The notes under the pieces are model-generated. The model made no database searches and was not told the DNA's origin. It saw only the letters and a program-made list of their open reading frames with translations. 64,000 bases of DNA, taken from positions 186,001 to 250,000 of the forward strand of contig CAKVFE010000002.1 of NCBI GenBank assembly GCA_934746645.1. Direction: 5' to 3'. Below, piece by piece: positions 1 to 8,095 of the stretch. Made by a program: the position numbers and the translations under genes. Each line of letters opens with the position of its first letter. Position 1 is the first letter of the stretch. This DNA comes from an uncultured Clostridia bacterium (GTDB lineage: Bacteria > Bacillota > Clostridia > Christensenellales > UBA1242).

Positions 1-371
1 ATTCTTTTTACAACTTTAGACTTGCCAATTTAAAATATAAGTGGCAACAGCTTATACTTGTTTGTAAATCAAATACTATGTTTTTAGAGTCTGAAACATT
101 TTTAGAGTTACTTAAATTTTTAATTGATACTATAATACCAAGACATCGTTCAATAGATGTGTTTTATAATGGTACAAATTTTGAACTCTTAGATGAAAAT
201 AACAATATCATTTGTTTCAATAATACCAATAATCCAGAAGCTAATTTAATTTCTGGACTTATTAGCCTTGCTCCAAAAACAATCAATCTGCATTGTGCAG
301 GAATGTTGAGTGACAATACATTTAAGATTATTTATTATATTTTCAACAAAAAAGTTAATTTGTTGGTTTAA
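1..371 (+). CDS. ytxC: YtxC-family sporulation-associated protein, C-terminal fragment
   Basis: The reading frame is open from the left edge of the window (in frame from base 3), so only the last ~123 residues are visible; the ATG at 78 is internal. The visible part has a Trp/Leu-rich helix, then 'FLELLKFLID' and a C-terminal stretch with 'LISGLISLAPK' and an Ile/Phe/Lys-rich end. This is the conserved pattern of the YtxC family. Members are found mainly in spore-formers, and in Bacillus the gene sits just upstream of thrS, as here. The biochemical function is unknown. The call rests on family pattern plus synteny, since most of the protein is missing. A sigma-A promoter and the thrS leader follow directly. 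Confidence 0.72.
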   Translation, partial: SFYNFRLANLKYKWQQLILVCKSNTMFLESETFLELLKFLIDTIIPRHRSIDVFYNGTNFELLDENNNIICFNNTNNPEANLISGLISLAPKTINLHCAGMLSDNTFKIIYYIFNKKVNLLV

Positions 372-403
372 AATATTGACATTCAATAATATTAATTTTA
401 TAA

Positions 404-432
404 TTGACTTGTACTTTTTAGTATGGTGTAAT
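404..432 (+). promoter_or_regulatory. Sigma-A promoter of the thrS T-box transcript
   Basis: TTGACT (404-409) and TGTAAT (427-432) are separated by 17 bp. The predicted start, near 439, is just before the T-box leader. Confidence 0.7.
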
Positions 433-439
433 TATATTT

Positions 440-662
440 CGGGTTGACAAAAAGACAAGTAGAAATAAGACCATAAGATACAGAGAATAGTGCCTAGGCT
501 GAGAGCATTAACTTATACTTATCACATCGAAACCACTTTTTAGACCGAACCATTTGTTGTTTTGGGATTAAAACAAGATTAAGTGGCAACAATATTGTTG
601 CAATAAAGGTGGAACCACGGATAAGTTTATTCGTCCTTTGATTATATCAAGGGGCTTTTTTT
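440..662 (+). ncRNA. T-box riboswitch leader (threonine tRNA) upstream of thrS
   Basis: The conserved T-box core 'AAGGTGGAACCACGG' ends at 620. It is followed by a terminator hairpin (about 634-655, CCTTTGAT pairing with ATCAAGGG) and a T-run to 662. Stem I elements are visible upstream: an AGAGA-type motif at 480-486 and an apical loop region around 495-510. A specifier codon ACC (Thr) can be read at 532-534 in the context GAA-ACC-A. T-boxes sense uncharged tRNA: base pairing of the free tRNA 3' end with the UGGN bulge stabilises the antiterminator. The A in UGGA would pair with a U discriminator base (inference). thrS should therefore rise on threonine starvation. Confidence 0.93.
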
Positions 663-694
663 AAAGCCAAAATCAAAAAAGGAGATTTATTATT

Positions 695-2452
695 ATGGAA
701 AAAGAGAAAGAAGAACAATTACACATGTATCGCCATAGTATGGCACACATTCTAGCTAAAGCACTTACTCAACTTTGGCCAGATGTTAAGTTGACAATAG
801 GTCCTGCTATTGACAACGGATTTTATTATGATATAGATATGGAACACGCTATTACTCCAGACGATTTTAAATCTATATCTGACAAAATGGATGCTATTAT
901 TAAAAATAACGAAGATTTTGTTAGACACGAAGTAACAAAGCAACAAGCATTAGAAATGTTTAAGAACAATCCATACAAAACAGAACTTATTGAAGAAATG
1001 CCTGAAGACGAAATTATTACTGTTTACAATACAGGAGATGATTTTGTTGATTTGTGCCGTGGACCTCATGTTGAAAATACAAAGTATTTAAGAGGTTTTG
1101 CATATAAAATTGCTAAAGTCAATGGTGCTTATTGGCGTGGTAATGAAAAAAATAAAATGCTTCAAAGAGTATATGTATATGGTTTCTTAAACAAAGAAGA
1201 CCTTAAACAATATGTAGCTATGATGGAAGAAGCAGCACAAAGAGATCATAGAAAACTAGGTAAAGATTTGGGTATCTTTATGTTCTCTGACTTAGTAGGT
1301 AAGGGATTGCCTATGTGGTTGCCTAACGGATTTATTGTTCGTAGAGCATTAAGTGACTATATTATTGATAAAGAATTGGCTCTTGGTTATAAGCATGTTA
1401 TGACTCCATCTTTAGCAACTGTAGATTTATATAAGACTTCTGGTCACTGGGATCACTACCACGAAGATATGTTCCCATCAATGAAAAGAGAAGATGAAGA
1501 ATATGTTTTAAGACCTATGAACTGTCCTCATCATATGATGATATTTAAAAGCTTTATGCATTCATATAAAGACCTTCCATTAAGAATGGCAGAAATTGCT
1601 AATGACTTTAGATTTGAAGGTGGTGGCTCTTTGTGTGGTATTGAAAGAGCAAGAGCATTTACTCAAAATGACTCACATATTTTCTGTAGACCAGACCAAA
1701 TTGCTAGCGAAGTAGAAAATGTTATCAAACTTATTCTTGATGTATACAAAGATTTTGGATTTGAAAAATATTCATTCCGTCTATCATTAAGAGATGAAAA
1801 CAATGCTGAAAAATATTTTGGTAATGATGACTTGTGGGAAAAGAGTGAATCTGCACTAAGAAAGATTTTGACAGATAATGGTGCTGACTTCTATGAAGCA
1901 AAAGGCGAAGCTGCATTCTATGGTCCAAAAATTGATGTCCAAGTAAGAAGCGCTTTAGGTCACGATGTAACATTGTCAACTGTACAATTAGACTATCAAT
2001 TACCTGAAAAATTTGAACTAGAATATGTAGATGAAAACAACCAAAAAGTAAGACCAGTTGTTATTCATAGAGCAATTTTGGGTTCATTGGATAGATTTGT
2101 AGCATTCTTGCTAGAAGAAACAAAAGGTGTATTGCCAGTATGGTTGTGCCCAGTTCAAGTTAAAGTTTTAAATATTGCCGATAGTCATCTTGAATATGCT
2201 AATAAAGTTAAAGATGTATTGTTAAACAATGGCGTAAGAGTAGAACTTGATAGCAGAAATGAGAAAATCGGTAAAAAGATTAGAGAAGCTCAACTTGAAA
2301 AAGTACCTTATATGTTAATTATAGGTGATAAAGAAGTTGAAGAAGGTAAAGTAAGCGTTAGACATAGAAAAGAAGGCGATAAGGGCGCTATGGGATTAGA
2401 TGATTTTGTAGAACTTATTAAAGCTGAAATTAAAAGTAAATCTATCAACTAA
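695..2452 (+). CDS. thrS: Threonine--tRNA ligase lacking the TGS domain
   Basis: Class II synthetase charging tRNA-Thr in the cytoplasm. At 585 residues it is shorter than the usual ~640. The protein begins almost directly with the editing (SAD-like) domain, showing the HxxxH site 'HSMAH' near residue 15 and 'DLCRGPH' near residue 125. The N-terminal TGS domain is therefore absent, and the upstream DNA is the T-box, so it has not been missed through a wrong start. The catalytic core has 'NCPHH' (zinc ligands), a motif 2 region with 'DFRFEGGG' and 'FTQNDSHIF', and a motif 3 region 'HRAILGSLDR'. The C-terminal anticodon-binding domain is complete. GGAG at 681-684 supports the ATG. Short ThrRS forms are known in some clostridia. 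Confidence 0.97.
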   Translation: MEKEKEEQLHMYRHSMAHILAKALTQLWPDVKLTIGPAIDNGFYYDIDMEHAITPDDFKSISDKMDAIIKNNEDFVRHEVTKQQALEMFKNNPYKTELIEEMPEDEIITVYNTGDDFVDLCRGPHVENTKYLRGFAYKIAKVNGAYWRGNEKNKMLQRVYVYGFLNKEDLKQYVAMMEEAAQRDHRKLGKDLGIFMFSDLVGKGLPMWLPNGFIVRRALSDYIIDKELALGYKHVMTPSLATVDLYKTSGHWDHYHEDMFPSMKREDEEYVLRPMNCPHHMMIFKSFMHSYKDLPLRMAEIANDFRFEGGGSLCGIERARAFTQNDSHIFCRPDQIASEVENVIKLILDVYKDFGFEKYSFRLSLRDENNAEKYFGNDDLWEKSESALRKILTDNGADFYEAKGEAAFYGPKIDVQVRSALGHDVTLSTVQLDYQLPEKFELEYVDENNQKVRPVVIHRAILGSLDRFVAFLLEETKGVLPVWLCPVQVKVLNIADSHLEYANKVKDVLLNNGVRVELDSRNEKIGKKIREAQLEKVPYMLIIGDKEVEEGKVSVRHRKEGDKGAMGLDDFVELIKAEIKSKSIN

Positions 2453-2478
2453 TTTAACTTTTAAAAAATATTTGTAAC

Positions 2479-2516
2479 TAAAACGAATCAATTTATTTTG
2501 GTTCGTTTTTTTTATA
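2479..2516 (+). terminator. Intrinsic terminator after thrS
   Basis: Hairpin ACGAATCA / TGGTTCGT (one G-U pair) followed by eight T residues. Confidence 0.85.
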
Positions 2517-2667
2517 AAAATATAAACATAATTGCTAAAAACGAATTGAAAACAAGTAAAAACAATGAAAATCAAATGAAAAAAATAACAAAAAAGTAAT
2601 AGATTTTCTTGATTATTTATAAATAAAAATAATGTTGATATTAAAGAATATTTTTTATATAAAAGTG
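2517..2667. other. AT-rich spacer without visible features
   Basis: Part of the 393 bp interval between thrS and infC. It is A/T-rich, with no credible ORF or strong hairpin. The rest of the interval holds the thrS terminator, a consensus promoter and the infC leader. Confidence 0.5.
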
Positions 2668-2696
2668 TTGACAACTAACACATTAATAGATATAAT
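2668..2696 (+). promoter_or_regulatory. Consensus sigma-A promoter of the infC operon
   Basis: Exact TTGACA (2668-2673), a 17 bp spacer and exact TATAAT (2691-2696). The start point should be near 2703, at the beginning of the leader. Confidence 0.9.
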
Positions 2697-2702
2697 ATTT
2701 TC

Positions 2703-2825
2703 GTAAAAAGTAGAGGTACTAACTTCTCACCGGCAAATGAAAGATTTTCGCTTGGTAATAAAAATTAAATTAAAACTAATTTATTTTTTATGTGAGAAGT
2801 GGGTGCGTATGCCCACTTTTTAATT
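2703..2825 (+). promoter_or_regulatory. infC leader, L20-type attenuator
   Basis: Two mutually exclusive pairings are visible. ACTTCTCAC (2722-2730) can pair over a long range with GTGAGAAGT (2792-2800). The last four bases of that segment also begin a terminator stem AAGTGGG (2797-2803) / CCCACTT (2812-2818), followed by a T-run. Such leaders in Firmicutes let ribosomal protein L20, encoded two genes downstream, repress infC-rpmI-rplT by favouring termination. Position and architecture fit that family. L20 binding itself is inferred. Confidence 0.8.
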
Positions 2826-2845
2826 TTATTTAGGAGGATACAGCC

Positions 2846-3358
2846 ATTAAAGAGTTATTAATTAATGAGCAAATCAGAGCTAACGAAGTAAGACTTAATG
2901 GAGAAATGGGAGTTACTTATGGTATTGTTTCTTTAGAAGAAGCAAGACGCATAGCTGACGAACAAAACCTAGATTTGGTATTGATTTCCCCAACAGCCAA
3001 CCCACCAGTATGCAAAGTTATGGACTATGGCAAATATCGTTTTGATATGATGAAACGAGAAAAAGATGCTAAGAAAAAACAAAAAGTTGCAGAAGTTAAG
3101 GGTATGCAATTAAGTATGAACATTGCTGATAATGACTTAAACTTTAAAGCAAAAAATGTTAAAAAGTTTTTAGCTAATGGTGACAAGGTTAAAGTTGTTT
3201 TAAGAATGTTTGGTCGTCAACTTCAAAATCCACAAATGGGTATGCCAATTATGGAAAAATTTGCAAGTTTAGTTTCTGAAGAAGGAGAAGTTACATCTCC
3301 AGCTACTGTTAACGGAAGACAAATTATTATGGTAATATCACCAAAAAGTGCAAAGTAA
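2846..3358 (+). CDS. infC: Translation initiation factor IF-3 (AUU start)
   Basis: IF-3 binds the 30S subunit and proofreads start-codon selection. The first in-frame ATG (2906) would remove the conserved N-terminal 'INEQIRANEVRL' segment. The frame continues upstream to an ATT at 2846-2848, 8 nt after a perfect AGGAGG (2832-2837), giving a full-length 170-residue protein beginning Met-Lys-Glu-Leu-Leu-Ile-Asn-Glu. The rare AUU start is characteristic of infC in other bacteria, where IF-3 discriminates against it and so controls its own synthesis. N-domain, basic linker (Lys-rich, 'KKKQK') and C-domain are all present. First gene of infC-rpmI-rplT. Confidence 0.96.
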   Translation: MKELLINEQIRANEVRLNGEMGVTYGIVSLEEARRIADEQNLDLVLISPTANPPVCKVMDYGKYRFDMMKREKDAKKKQKVAEVKGMQLSMNIADNDLNFKAKNVKKFLANGDKVKVVLRMFGRQLQNPQMGMPIMEKFASLVSEEGEVTSPATVNGRQIIMVISPKSAK

Positions 3359-3429
3359 TAGGCTTACTTTGTAAGTGCAATATAGCACAAAATTAAACAT
3401 AAAATTATTTTTATATAAGGAGAATTATT

Positions 3430-3624
3430 ATGCCTAAGCAAAAAACAAGAAGTACAGCAAAAAAACGTTTTTCTGTAAAACCAAGTGGTAAAATTAAATA
3501 TTCTAAACAAAATCGTAGACACATTCTAACAAAGAAAGCTCCAGCTAGAAAGATGGCTCTTCGTCAACCAGCTTATGTTTCTAAAGCAGACGAAAAGAAT
3601 GTTAAAGCAATGTTAAATGTTTAA
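3430..3624 (+). CDS. rpmI: 50S ribosomal protein L35
   Basis: 64 residues, very basic, beginning 'MPKQKTRSTAKKRF' with the usual 'SGKIKY' and 'HILTKK' segments. Length and position between infC and rplT are standard. AAGGAG precedes the ATG by a normal distance. It is expected to be under the same L20 leader control as infC. Confidence 0.97.
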   Translation: MPKQKTRSTAKKRFSVKPSGKIKYSKQNRRHILTKKAPARKMALRQPAYVSKADEKNVKAMLNV

Positions 3625-3653
3625 TCGGATAATTTTATAAAGGAGAAAATGTA

Positions 3654-4007
3654 ATGAGAATTAAAAGAGCAGTTAATGCAAATAAGAATCGTAAAAAAGT
3701 ATTAAAAGCAGCTAAAGGTTATAGAGGTTCTAGAAGCAAACTATATCGTGTTGCTAACCAAGCTGTTATGAAGAGTGGTCAATATGCTTATGTTGGTAGA
3801 AGACTTAAAAAGCGTGACTACAGAAGTCTATGGATCGCAAGAATCAATGCTGGTTGCCGTATCAATGATTTATCATACAGCAAATTTATGCATGGTCTAA
3901 AACTTGCTAACATTGACCTTAACCGCAAAGTATTAGCAGACATCGCTTTAAATGATGCTCCAGCTTTCAAAGCACTTTGCGATCAAGCAAAAAGCAAATT
4001 AGCTTAA
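3654..4007 (+). CDS. rplT: 50S ribosomal protein L20
   Basis: 117 residues with the canonical basic N-terminal extension ('RIKRAVNANKNRKKVLKAAK', then 'GYRGSRSKLYRVA') and the globular domain 'RDYRSLWIARINAGCR'. L20 is an early 50S assembly protein and the likely repressor acting on the leader at 2703-2825. It ends the operon and is followed by a terminator. Confidence 0.98.
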   Translation: MRIKRAVNANKNRKKVLKAAKGYRGSRSKLYRVANQAVMKSGQYAYVGRRLKKRDYRSLWIARINAGCRINDLSYSKFMHGLKLANIDLNRKVLADIALNDAPAFKALCDQAKSKLA

Positions 4008-4018
4008 TTATGTAGTTA

Positions 4019-4050
4019 TTAAAACCTATATTTTTTATAGGTTTTAATTT
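4019..4050 (+). terminator. Terminator after rplT
   Basis: Perfect stem AAAACCTATA / TATAGGTTTT with a short T loop, then T-rich sequence. Confidence 0.85.
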
Positions 4051-4071
4051 CATTTTTAAAAGAGAGTATTT

Positions 4072-4827
4072 ATGATTAAAGAAATCACATCTTTAACTAA
4101 TCCAACTGTTAAATTTACAAATTCTTTAAAAGATAAAAAAGAGTGTTTAAACAACAATTTGTGCTTTGTTGAAGGCGAAAAAATTGTTTTAGACCTTATA
4201 TCTAAAGGTGTTAAACCTAATAGATTATTTATCGAAGAAAGCAAATTGGAAAAATATAATGACTTAATTGAAAAATATGAAAATATCATATATAAAATTA
4301 GTCAACCTGTCGCTAAAAAATTGTCGGATACTGTTACCAATCCGGGGATTTTTGGACTATTTAATTTGCCAAAACAAAAACAATTTGATTTTAATAACAA
4401 ATTTTTAATAATTGACAATTTACAAGACCCATCTAATTTGGGTGCAATTATTAGAAGTGCAGTTGCGTTTGGTTTTAACAATATAGTTTCTATCAACTCA
4501 GTATTTCCATATTTACCTAAAGTTATTAGGTCAAGTATGGGGTATGTATTTGATATTAACTTTATCAATATGACTATTGCTGATTTGGAAAATCAGAAAA
4601 AAATCACACCTTTCCAATTAGTTTCTGCTAATCTTCACGGTGTAGATTTAAAAGATGCTGTGTTAGACAATAATTTTGGTCTAATTATTGGCAATGAAGG
4701 CAATGGTGTAAGTAAAAGTTTACAAAATTTAAGTGATGTTACAGTCACAATACCAATGCAGAATAATGTAGAAAGCCTTAATGCTTCCGTATCTGCAAGT
4801 ATATTAATGTATAATCTATCAAAATAA
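4072..4827 (+). CDS. TrmH/SpoU-family RNA 2'-O-methyltransferase
   Basis: 251 residues. The N-terminal substrate-binding domain has 'FVEGEKIVLDLI' near residue 32. The C-terminal SPOUT fold has motif 1 'DNLQDPSNLGAIIRSA' (near 115-130), motif 2 'LIIGNEGNG' (near 202) and motif 3 'IPMQNNVESLNASVSASI' at the end. Enzymes of this family transfer a methyl group from S-adenosylmethionine to a ribose 2'-OH in rRNA or tRNA. The target cannot be read from sequence. It follows the L20 operon terminator and is 11 bp from the YebC gene, so the two are probably co-transcribed. Confidence 0.93.
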   Translation: MIKEITSLTNPTVKFTNSLKDKKECLNNNLCFVEGEKIVLDLISKGVKPNRLFIEESKLEKYNDLIEKYENIIYKISQPVAKKLSDTVTNPGIFGLFNLPKQKQFDFNNKFLIIDNLQDPSNLGAIIRSAVAFGFNNIVSINSVFPYLPKVIRSSMGYVFDINFINMTIADLENQKKITPFQLVSANLHGVDLKDAVLDNNFGLIIGNEGNGVSKSLQNLSDVTVTIPMQNNVESLNASVSASILMYNLSK

Positions 4828-4838
4828 AGGAGAAATTT

Positions 4839-5585
4839 ATGTCAGGACATAATAAGTTTAGCAAAATCAAAAACATAAAAGCTAAAAATGACGCTGCAAC
4901 TGGTAAGATTTTTACAAAGATTGGTCGTGAAATTCAAGTTGCTGTTAAAGAAGGTGGTGCAGACCCTAACTCTAACGCAAAATTAAAGAACTTGATTGCA
5001 AAAGCAAGAGCTAACAATATGCCTAATGATAACATTACTCGTTCTATTAAGCGTGCTAGTGGTGAATTGGGTTCAGTTAACTACGAATCAATCACTTATG
5101 AAGGTTATGGTCCTGCAGGTTCAGCTATTATAGTTGAAGCTCTTACCGATAACAAAAATCGTACAGCAAGTGATGTTAGACATTTATTTGACAAGTTTGG
5201 TGGAAGTTTGGGTGCAACAAATTGCGTATCATATCTTTTCTCAAGAAAGGGTATAATCATTATACCTCGTGGTATGGGAATAAGTGATGATGACCTTATG
5301 ATGCACGCACTAGAAGCAGGTGCTGATGATTGTGCTATGTACGATACATATGCAGAAGTTGTTACATCTCCTGAAGCTTTTGAAGGTGCTAAAGAATATT
5401 TTGATAACAACAAGATAGAATATGATAGTGCAGAACTAGATTTAGTTCCATCTTCATATATTACACTTCCAGAAGACAAACTTTCAAGTTTCCAAAAACT
5501 TGTTGATTCTTTGGAAGACAATGATGATGTTCAAGAAGTATATCACAATGTAGAACTTCCAGAAGTAGAAGAAGACGAAGAATAA
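4839..5585 (+). CDS. yebC: YebC/PmpR/TACO1-family protein
   Basis: 248 residues, full length, beginning 'MSGHNKFSKIK' (usually SGHSKW) with the family segments 'GRNITVA'-like 'GREIQVAVKEGG', 'NIT' and 'YEGYGPAG', and an acidic tail. Family members have been described as DNA-binding regulators and more recently as translation factors that relieve ribosome stalling; I cannot decide which applies. The AAGGAG and ATG spacing is good. It is followed by a strong terminator. Confidence 0.95.
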   Translation: MSGHNKFSKIKNIKAKNDAATGKIFTKIGREIQVAVKEGGADPNSNAKLKNLIAKARANNMPNDNITRSIKRASGELGSVNYESITYEGYGPAGSAIIVEALTDNKNRTASDVRHLFDKFGGSLGATNCVSYLFSRKGIIIIPRGMGISDDDLMMHALEAGADDCAMYDTYAEVVTSPEAFEGAKEYFDNNKIEYDSAELDLVPSSYITLPEDKLSSFQKLVDSLEDNDDVQEVYHNVELPEVEEDEE

Positions 5586-5591
5586 TAATTT

Positions 5592-5640
5592 AAACACTCT
5601 ATTATTAACTTTTTATAAGTTAAGTTAGAGTGTTTTTTTC
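5592..5640 (+). terminator. Terminator after yebC
   Basis: AACACTCTA pairs with TAGAGTGTT across an AT-rich loop. Seven T residues follow. Confidence 0.85.
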
Positions 5641-5762
5641 TTTTTATATTGTTGGTGACTAATCCAATTTTTTAATAAAGTTTATTGTTATTAATATAAC
5701 AAATTTATCTCGATTTGATTAAATTTTTATAATCAAAAATATTTATTTTTAATTACTTTATC

Positions 5763-5774
5763 AAACTAATGTTC
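5763..5774 (+). promoter_or_regulatory. LexA (SOS) operator upstream of ruvC
   Basis: AAACTAATGTTC matches the clostridial GAAC-N4-GTTC LexA box (one half-site base off) and closely resembles the sites before recA and lexA in this window. It directly abuts a TATAAT (5775-5780). A second possible promoter, TTGACA (5785-5790) with TAAACT (5808-5813) at 17 bp, lies just downstream. Either could be repressed. Confidence 0.7.
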
Positions 5775-5882
5775 TATAATTTAATTGACATTTTTTATTA
5801 AAATAATTAAACTATGAATAGTATTAAAAAATTGAGCAATTAGGCTATTTTTTTAAGATTTGCATAATAGTTGGAGTAGTAT

Positions 5883-6383
5883 ATGATTATATTAGGTATT
5901 GACCCAGGATATGCCATTGTTGGCTTTGGCGTTATAGAAAAAACAGCAAGAGAAACTAAAGTTATTGATTATGGCGTCATCGAAACAGATAAGAGTTTAA
6001 AAATGTCAGTTAGACTTAACAAAATATATGACGGATTAGAGTATTTAATAAAAAAATATAATCCTGACCATTTTGCTATAGAAGAGTTGTTTTATCACTC
6101 AAACCAAAAGACAGTTATCAATGTTGCTATGGCTAGAGGTGTTACAGTATTGGCTGCAACAAAATTTATGGGTGCAGACAAACTTTACGAATATACACCA
6201 TTGCAGATTAAACAAGCACTTACTGGCAATGGTAGAGCAGAAAAACAACAAGTTCAATTTATGGTTAAAGCAATACTTAACCTTAACAAAATACCAAAAC
6301 CAGATGATGCAGCCGATGCTTTAGCAGTTGCATTATGTCATAGTCAAACTAATTTAATTTTGTCTAATACTGACATTAAATAG
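5883..6383 (+). CDS. ruvC: Holliday junction resolvase RuvC
   Basis: Endonuclease that cuts four-way recombination junctions as a dimer, working with RuvAB. 166 residues, full length. Catalytic acids are visible: D7 in 'ILGIDPG', E67 or E68 in 'AIEELF', and D142/D145 in 'PDDAADAL'. It starts ruvC-ruvA-ruvB-queA-tgt. An SOS-type operator 108 bp upstream suggests DNA-damage induction. The SD is weak ('TTGGAGTAGT' before ATG). A copy of the intergenic motif TTTGCATAATA lies at 5859-5869. Confidence 0.97.
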   Translation: MIILGIDPGYAIVGFGVIEKTARETKVIDYGVIETDKSLKMSVRLNKIYDGLEYLIKKYNPDHFAIEELFYHSNQKTVINVAMARGVTVLAATKFMGADKLYEYTPLQIKQALTGNGRAEKQQVQFMVKAILNLNKIPKPDDAADALAVALCHSQTNLILSNTDIK

Positions 6384-6450
6384 TTTTTGTTTTTTGTTAA
6401 ATTATAGTATACTTAATTGTATGTAAAAATTTTTAAATAAAGGTAATATT

Positions 6451-7041
6451 ATGTACGCATTTATTAGTGGAATTATTGATGAAAAAACAGACCAATATGT
6501 TGTAGTTGATTGCAATGGTGTTGGATATGAAATTAATGTATCAACCAATACTTTATCCAATTTGCCAGCAGTAGGCGAAATGGCTAAAATTTATACATAT
6601 CTTCAAGTTAGAGAAGATGCTATGCAATTATTTGGTTTTTTAAGTAGAGAAGAAAAAAATATGTTTCTAGAGCTTATTACAGTATCCGGTGTAGGGCCAA
6701 AGATGGCTTTAGTTATATTAAGTTCGTTAAGTATAAGCAATTTGATTTCTTGCATTACTTCTGGAGATGTAAAAACATTATCTCAAGCAAAAGGTGTTGG
6801 TAAAAAGACTGCAGAGCGTATTATTGTAGAACTTAAAGGTAAACTTGGTGATTTATCATTGCCATTACTTGATGGTACAGCATTTACTGACTTTACAAGT
6901 TCTGCTTGTGATGAAGCTACAGAGTTGCTTGTCAATATGGGACTTAGCAAATTTGATGCGCTTAAACTTGTTAAAAAGGTTGCATTGCCTGATGATACAA
7001 CTGAAGTTATAATTCAAAAAGCATTAAGAAATATGAATTAG
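6451..7041 (+). CDS. ruvA: Holliday junction DNA helicase subunit RuvA
   Basis: 196 residues. It has the N-terminal OB-fold ('MYAFISGIIDEK'), tandem helix-hairpin-helix DNA-binding motifs ('ISVSGVGPKMAL'-like 'LITVSGVGPKMAL' and 'LSQAKGVGKKTAERI') and the C-terminal RuvB-contacting domain ('ATELLVNMGLSK'). A tetramer clasps the junction and positions RuvB rings. It lies 67 bp after ruvC and 7 bp before ruvB. Confidence 0.98.
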   Translation: MYAFISGIIDEKTDQYVVVDCNGVGYEINVSTNTLSNLPAVGEMAKIYTYLQVREDAMQLFGFLSREEKNMFLELITVSGVGPKMALVILSSLSISNLISCITSGDVKTLSQAKGVGKKTAERIIVELKGKLGDLSLPLLDGTAFTDFTSSACDEATELLVNMGLSKFDALKLVKKVALPDDTTEVIIQKALRNMN

Positions 7042-7048
7042 GAGTAAT

Positions 7049-8095
7049 ATGGAAGACGATAGATTTATTACCAGCACTCGCAATATGGAAGATGAAGATG
7101 TAGAAAACACTCTTCGTCCTACCAATATGGACGATTATGTTGGACAAGAAAAAGTAAAAAATCAACTTAATATCTATATTCAAGCTGCAAAAAAGCGTGG
7201 CGAGTCTTTGGACCATGTTTTGTTGTATGGACCTCCGGGACTTGGTAAAACTACTTTAAGCCATATTATTGCCAACGAACTTGGAAGTAGTTTAAAAATT
7301 ACTAGTGGACCAGCTATAGAAAAAGTTGCTGACTTAGCTAGTATTTTGACTAACTTAAATAAAAACGATGTTTTGTTTATTGATGAAATACATAGATTAA
7401 GTAGGTCAGTAGAAGAAGTATTGTATCCAGCTATGGAAGACTATGCTTTGGACTTTATATTAGGAAAAGGTCCTAGTGCTAGAACTATGCGTCTAAAATT
7501 GCAACCATTTACATTGATTGGTGCGACTACAAAAGCAGGTATGCTTACTGGACCATTGCGTGACCGTTTTGGAGTTGTTTGTAGACTAGAATTGTATTCT
7601 AAAGAAGAACTTAGTCGTATTATCAAGCGTTCAGCTAATATCTTAAATATTAAGATTGATGATGACGCTTGCGTAGAACTTGCACTTAGAAGTCGTGGTA
7701 CTCCTCGTATTGCCAATAGATTTTTGAAAAGAGTTAGAGATTATGCCGAAATAAAGGGCGAAGGTATAATTAATCTACAACTATGCAAAGATGCATTAGA
7801 GATGTTGGAAGTGGACGAATTAGGACTAGATTATACTGATAGAAAAATGCTATTGACAATCATTGATAAATTCCAAGGTGGTCCAGTTGGACTTGATACT
7901 TTAAGTGCTGCAACTGGAGAAGAATCCAATACTATTGAAGATGTTTATGAACCTTATTTAATTCAATTAGGATTTATTGCTCGTACACCTAGAGGTCGTG
8001 TGGCTTTGCCTAACGCTTACAAACATTTGGGTAAACCAATTAATGCAAATAGACAAAAATATATAGATATGTTTGTTGATAAGGAAGAAGAATAA
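7049..8095 (+). CDS. ruvB: Holliday junction branch migration ATPase RuvB
   Basis: AAA+ motor, 348 residues. Walker A 'GPPGLGKTT' near 59-67, Walker B 'FIDEIH' near 108-113, sensor 'LIGATT', arginine finger region 'GPLRDRFG' and a C-terminal winged helix ('GGPVGLDTL', 'GFIARTPRGR'). It drives branch migration with RuvA. Its stop overlaps the queA ATG by one base, so translation is coupled. Confidence 0.98.
   Translation: MEDDRFITSTRNMEDEDVENTLRPTNMDDYVGQEKVKNQLNIYIQAAKKRGESLDHVLLYGPPGLGKTTLSHIIANELGSSLKITSGPAIEKVADLASILTNLNKNDVLFIDEIHRLSRSVEEVLYPAMEDYALDFILGKGPSARTMRLKLQPFTLIGATTKAGMLTGPLRDRFGVVCRLELYSKEELSRIIKRSANILNIKIDDDACVELALRSRGTPRIANRFLKRVRDYAEIKGEGIINLQLCKDALEMLEVDELGLDYTDRKMLLTIIDKFQGGPVGLDTLSAATGEESNTIEDVYEPYLIQLGFIARTPRGRVALPNAYKHLGKPINANRQKYIDMFVDKEEE

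Noticed and set aside
5105..5521. Long open frame on the minus strand inside yebC
   Set aside because: Ser/Leu-rich translation typical of an antisense frame, no SD, no family similarity, fully inside a well-supported gene.
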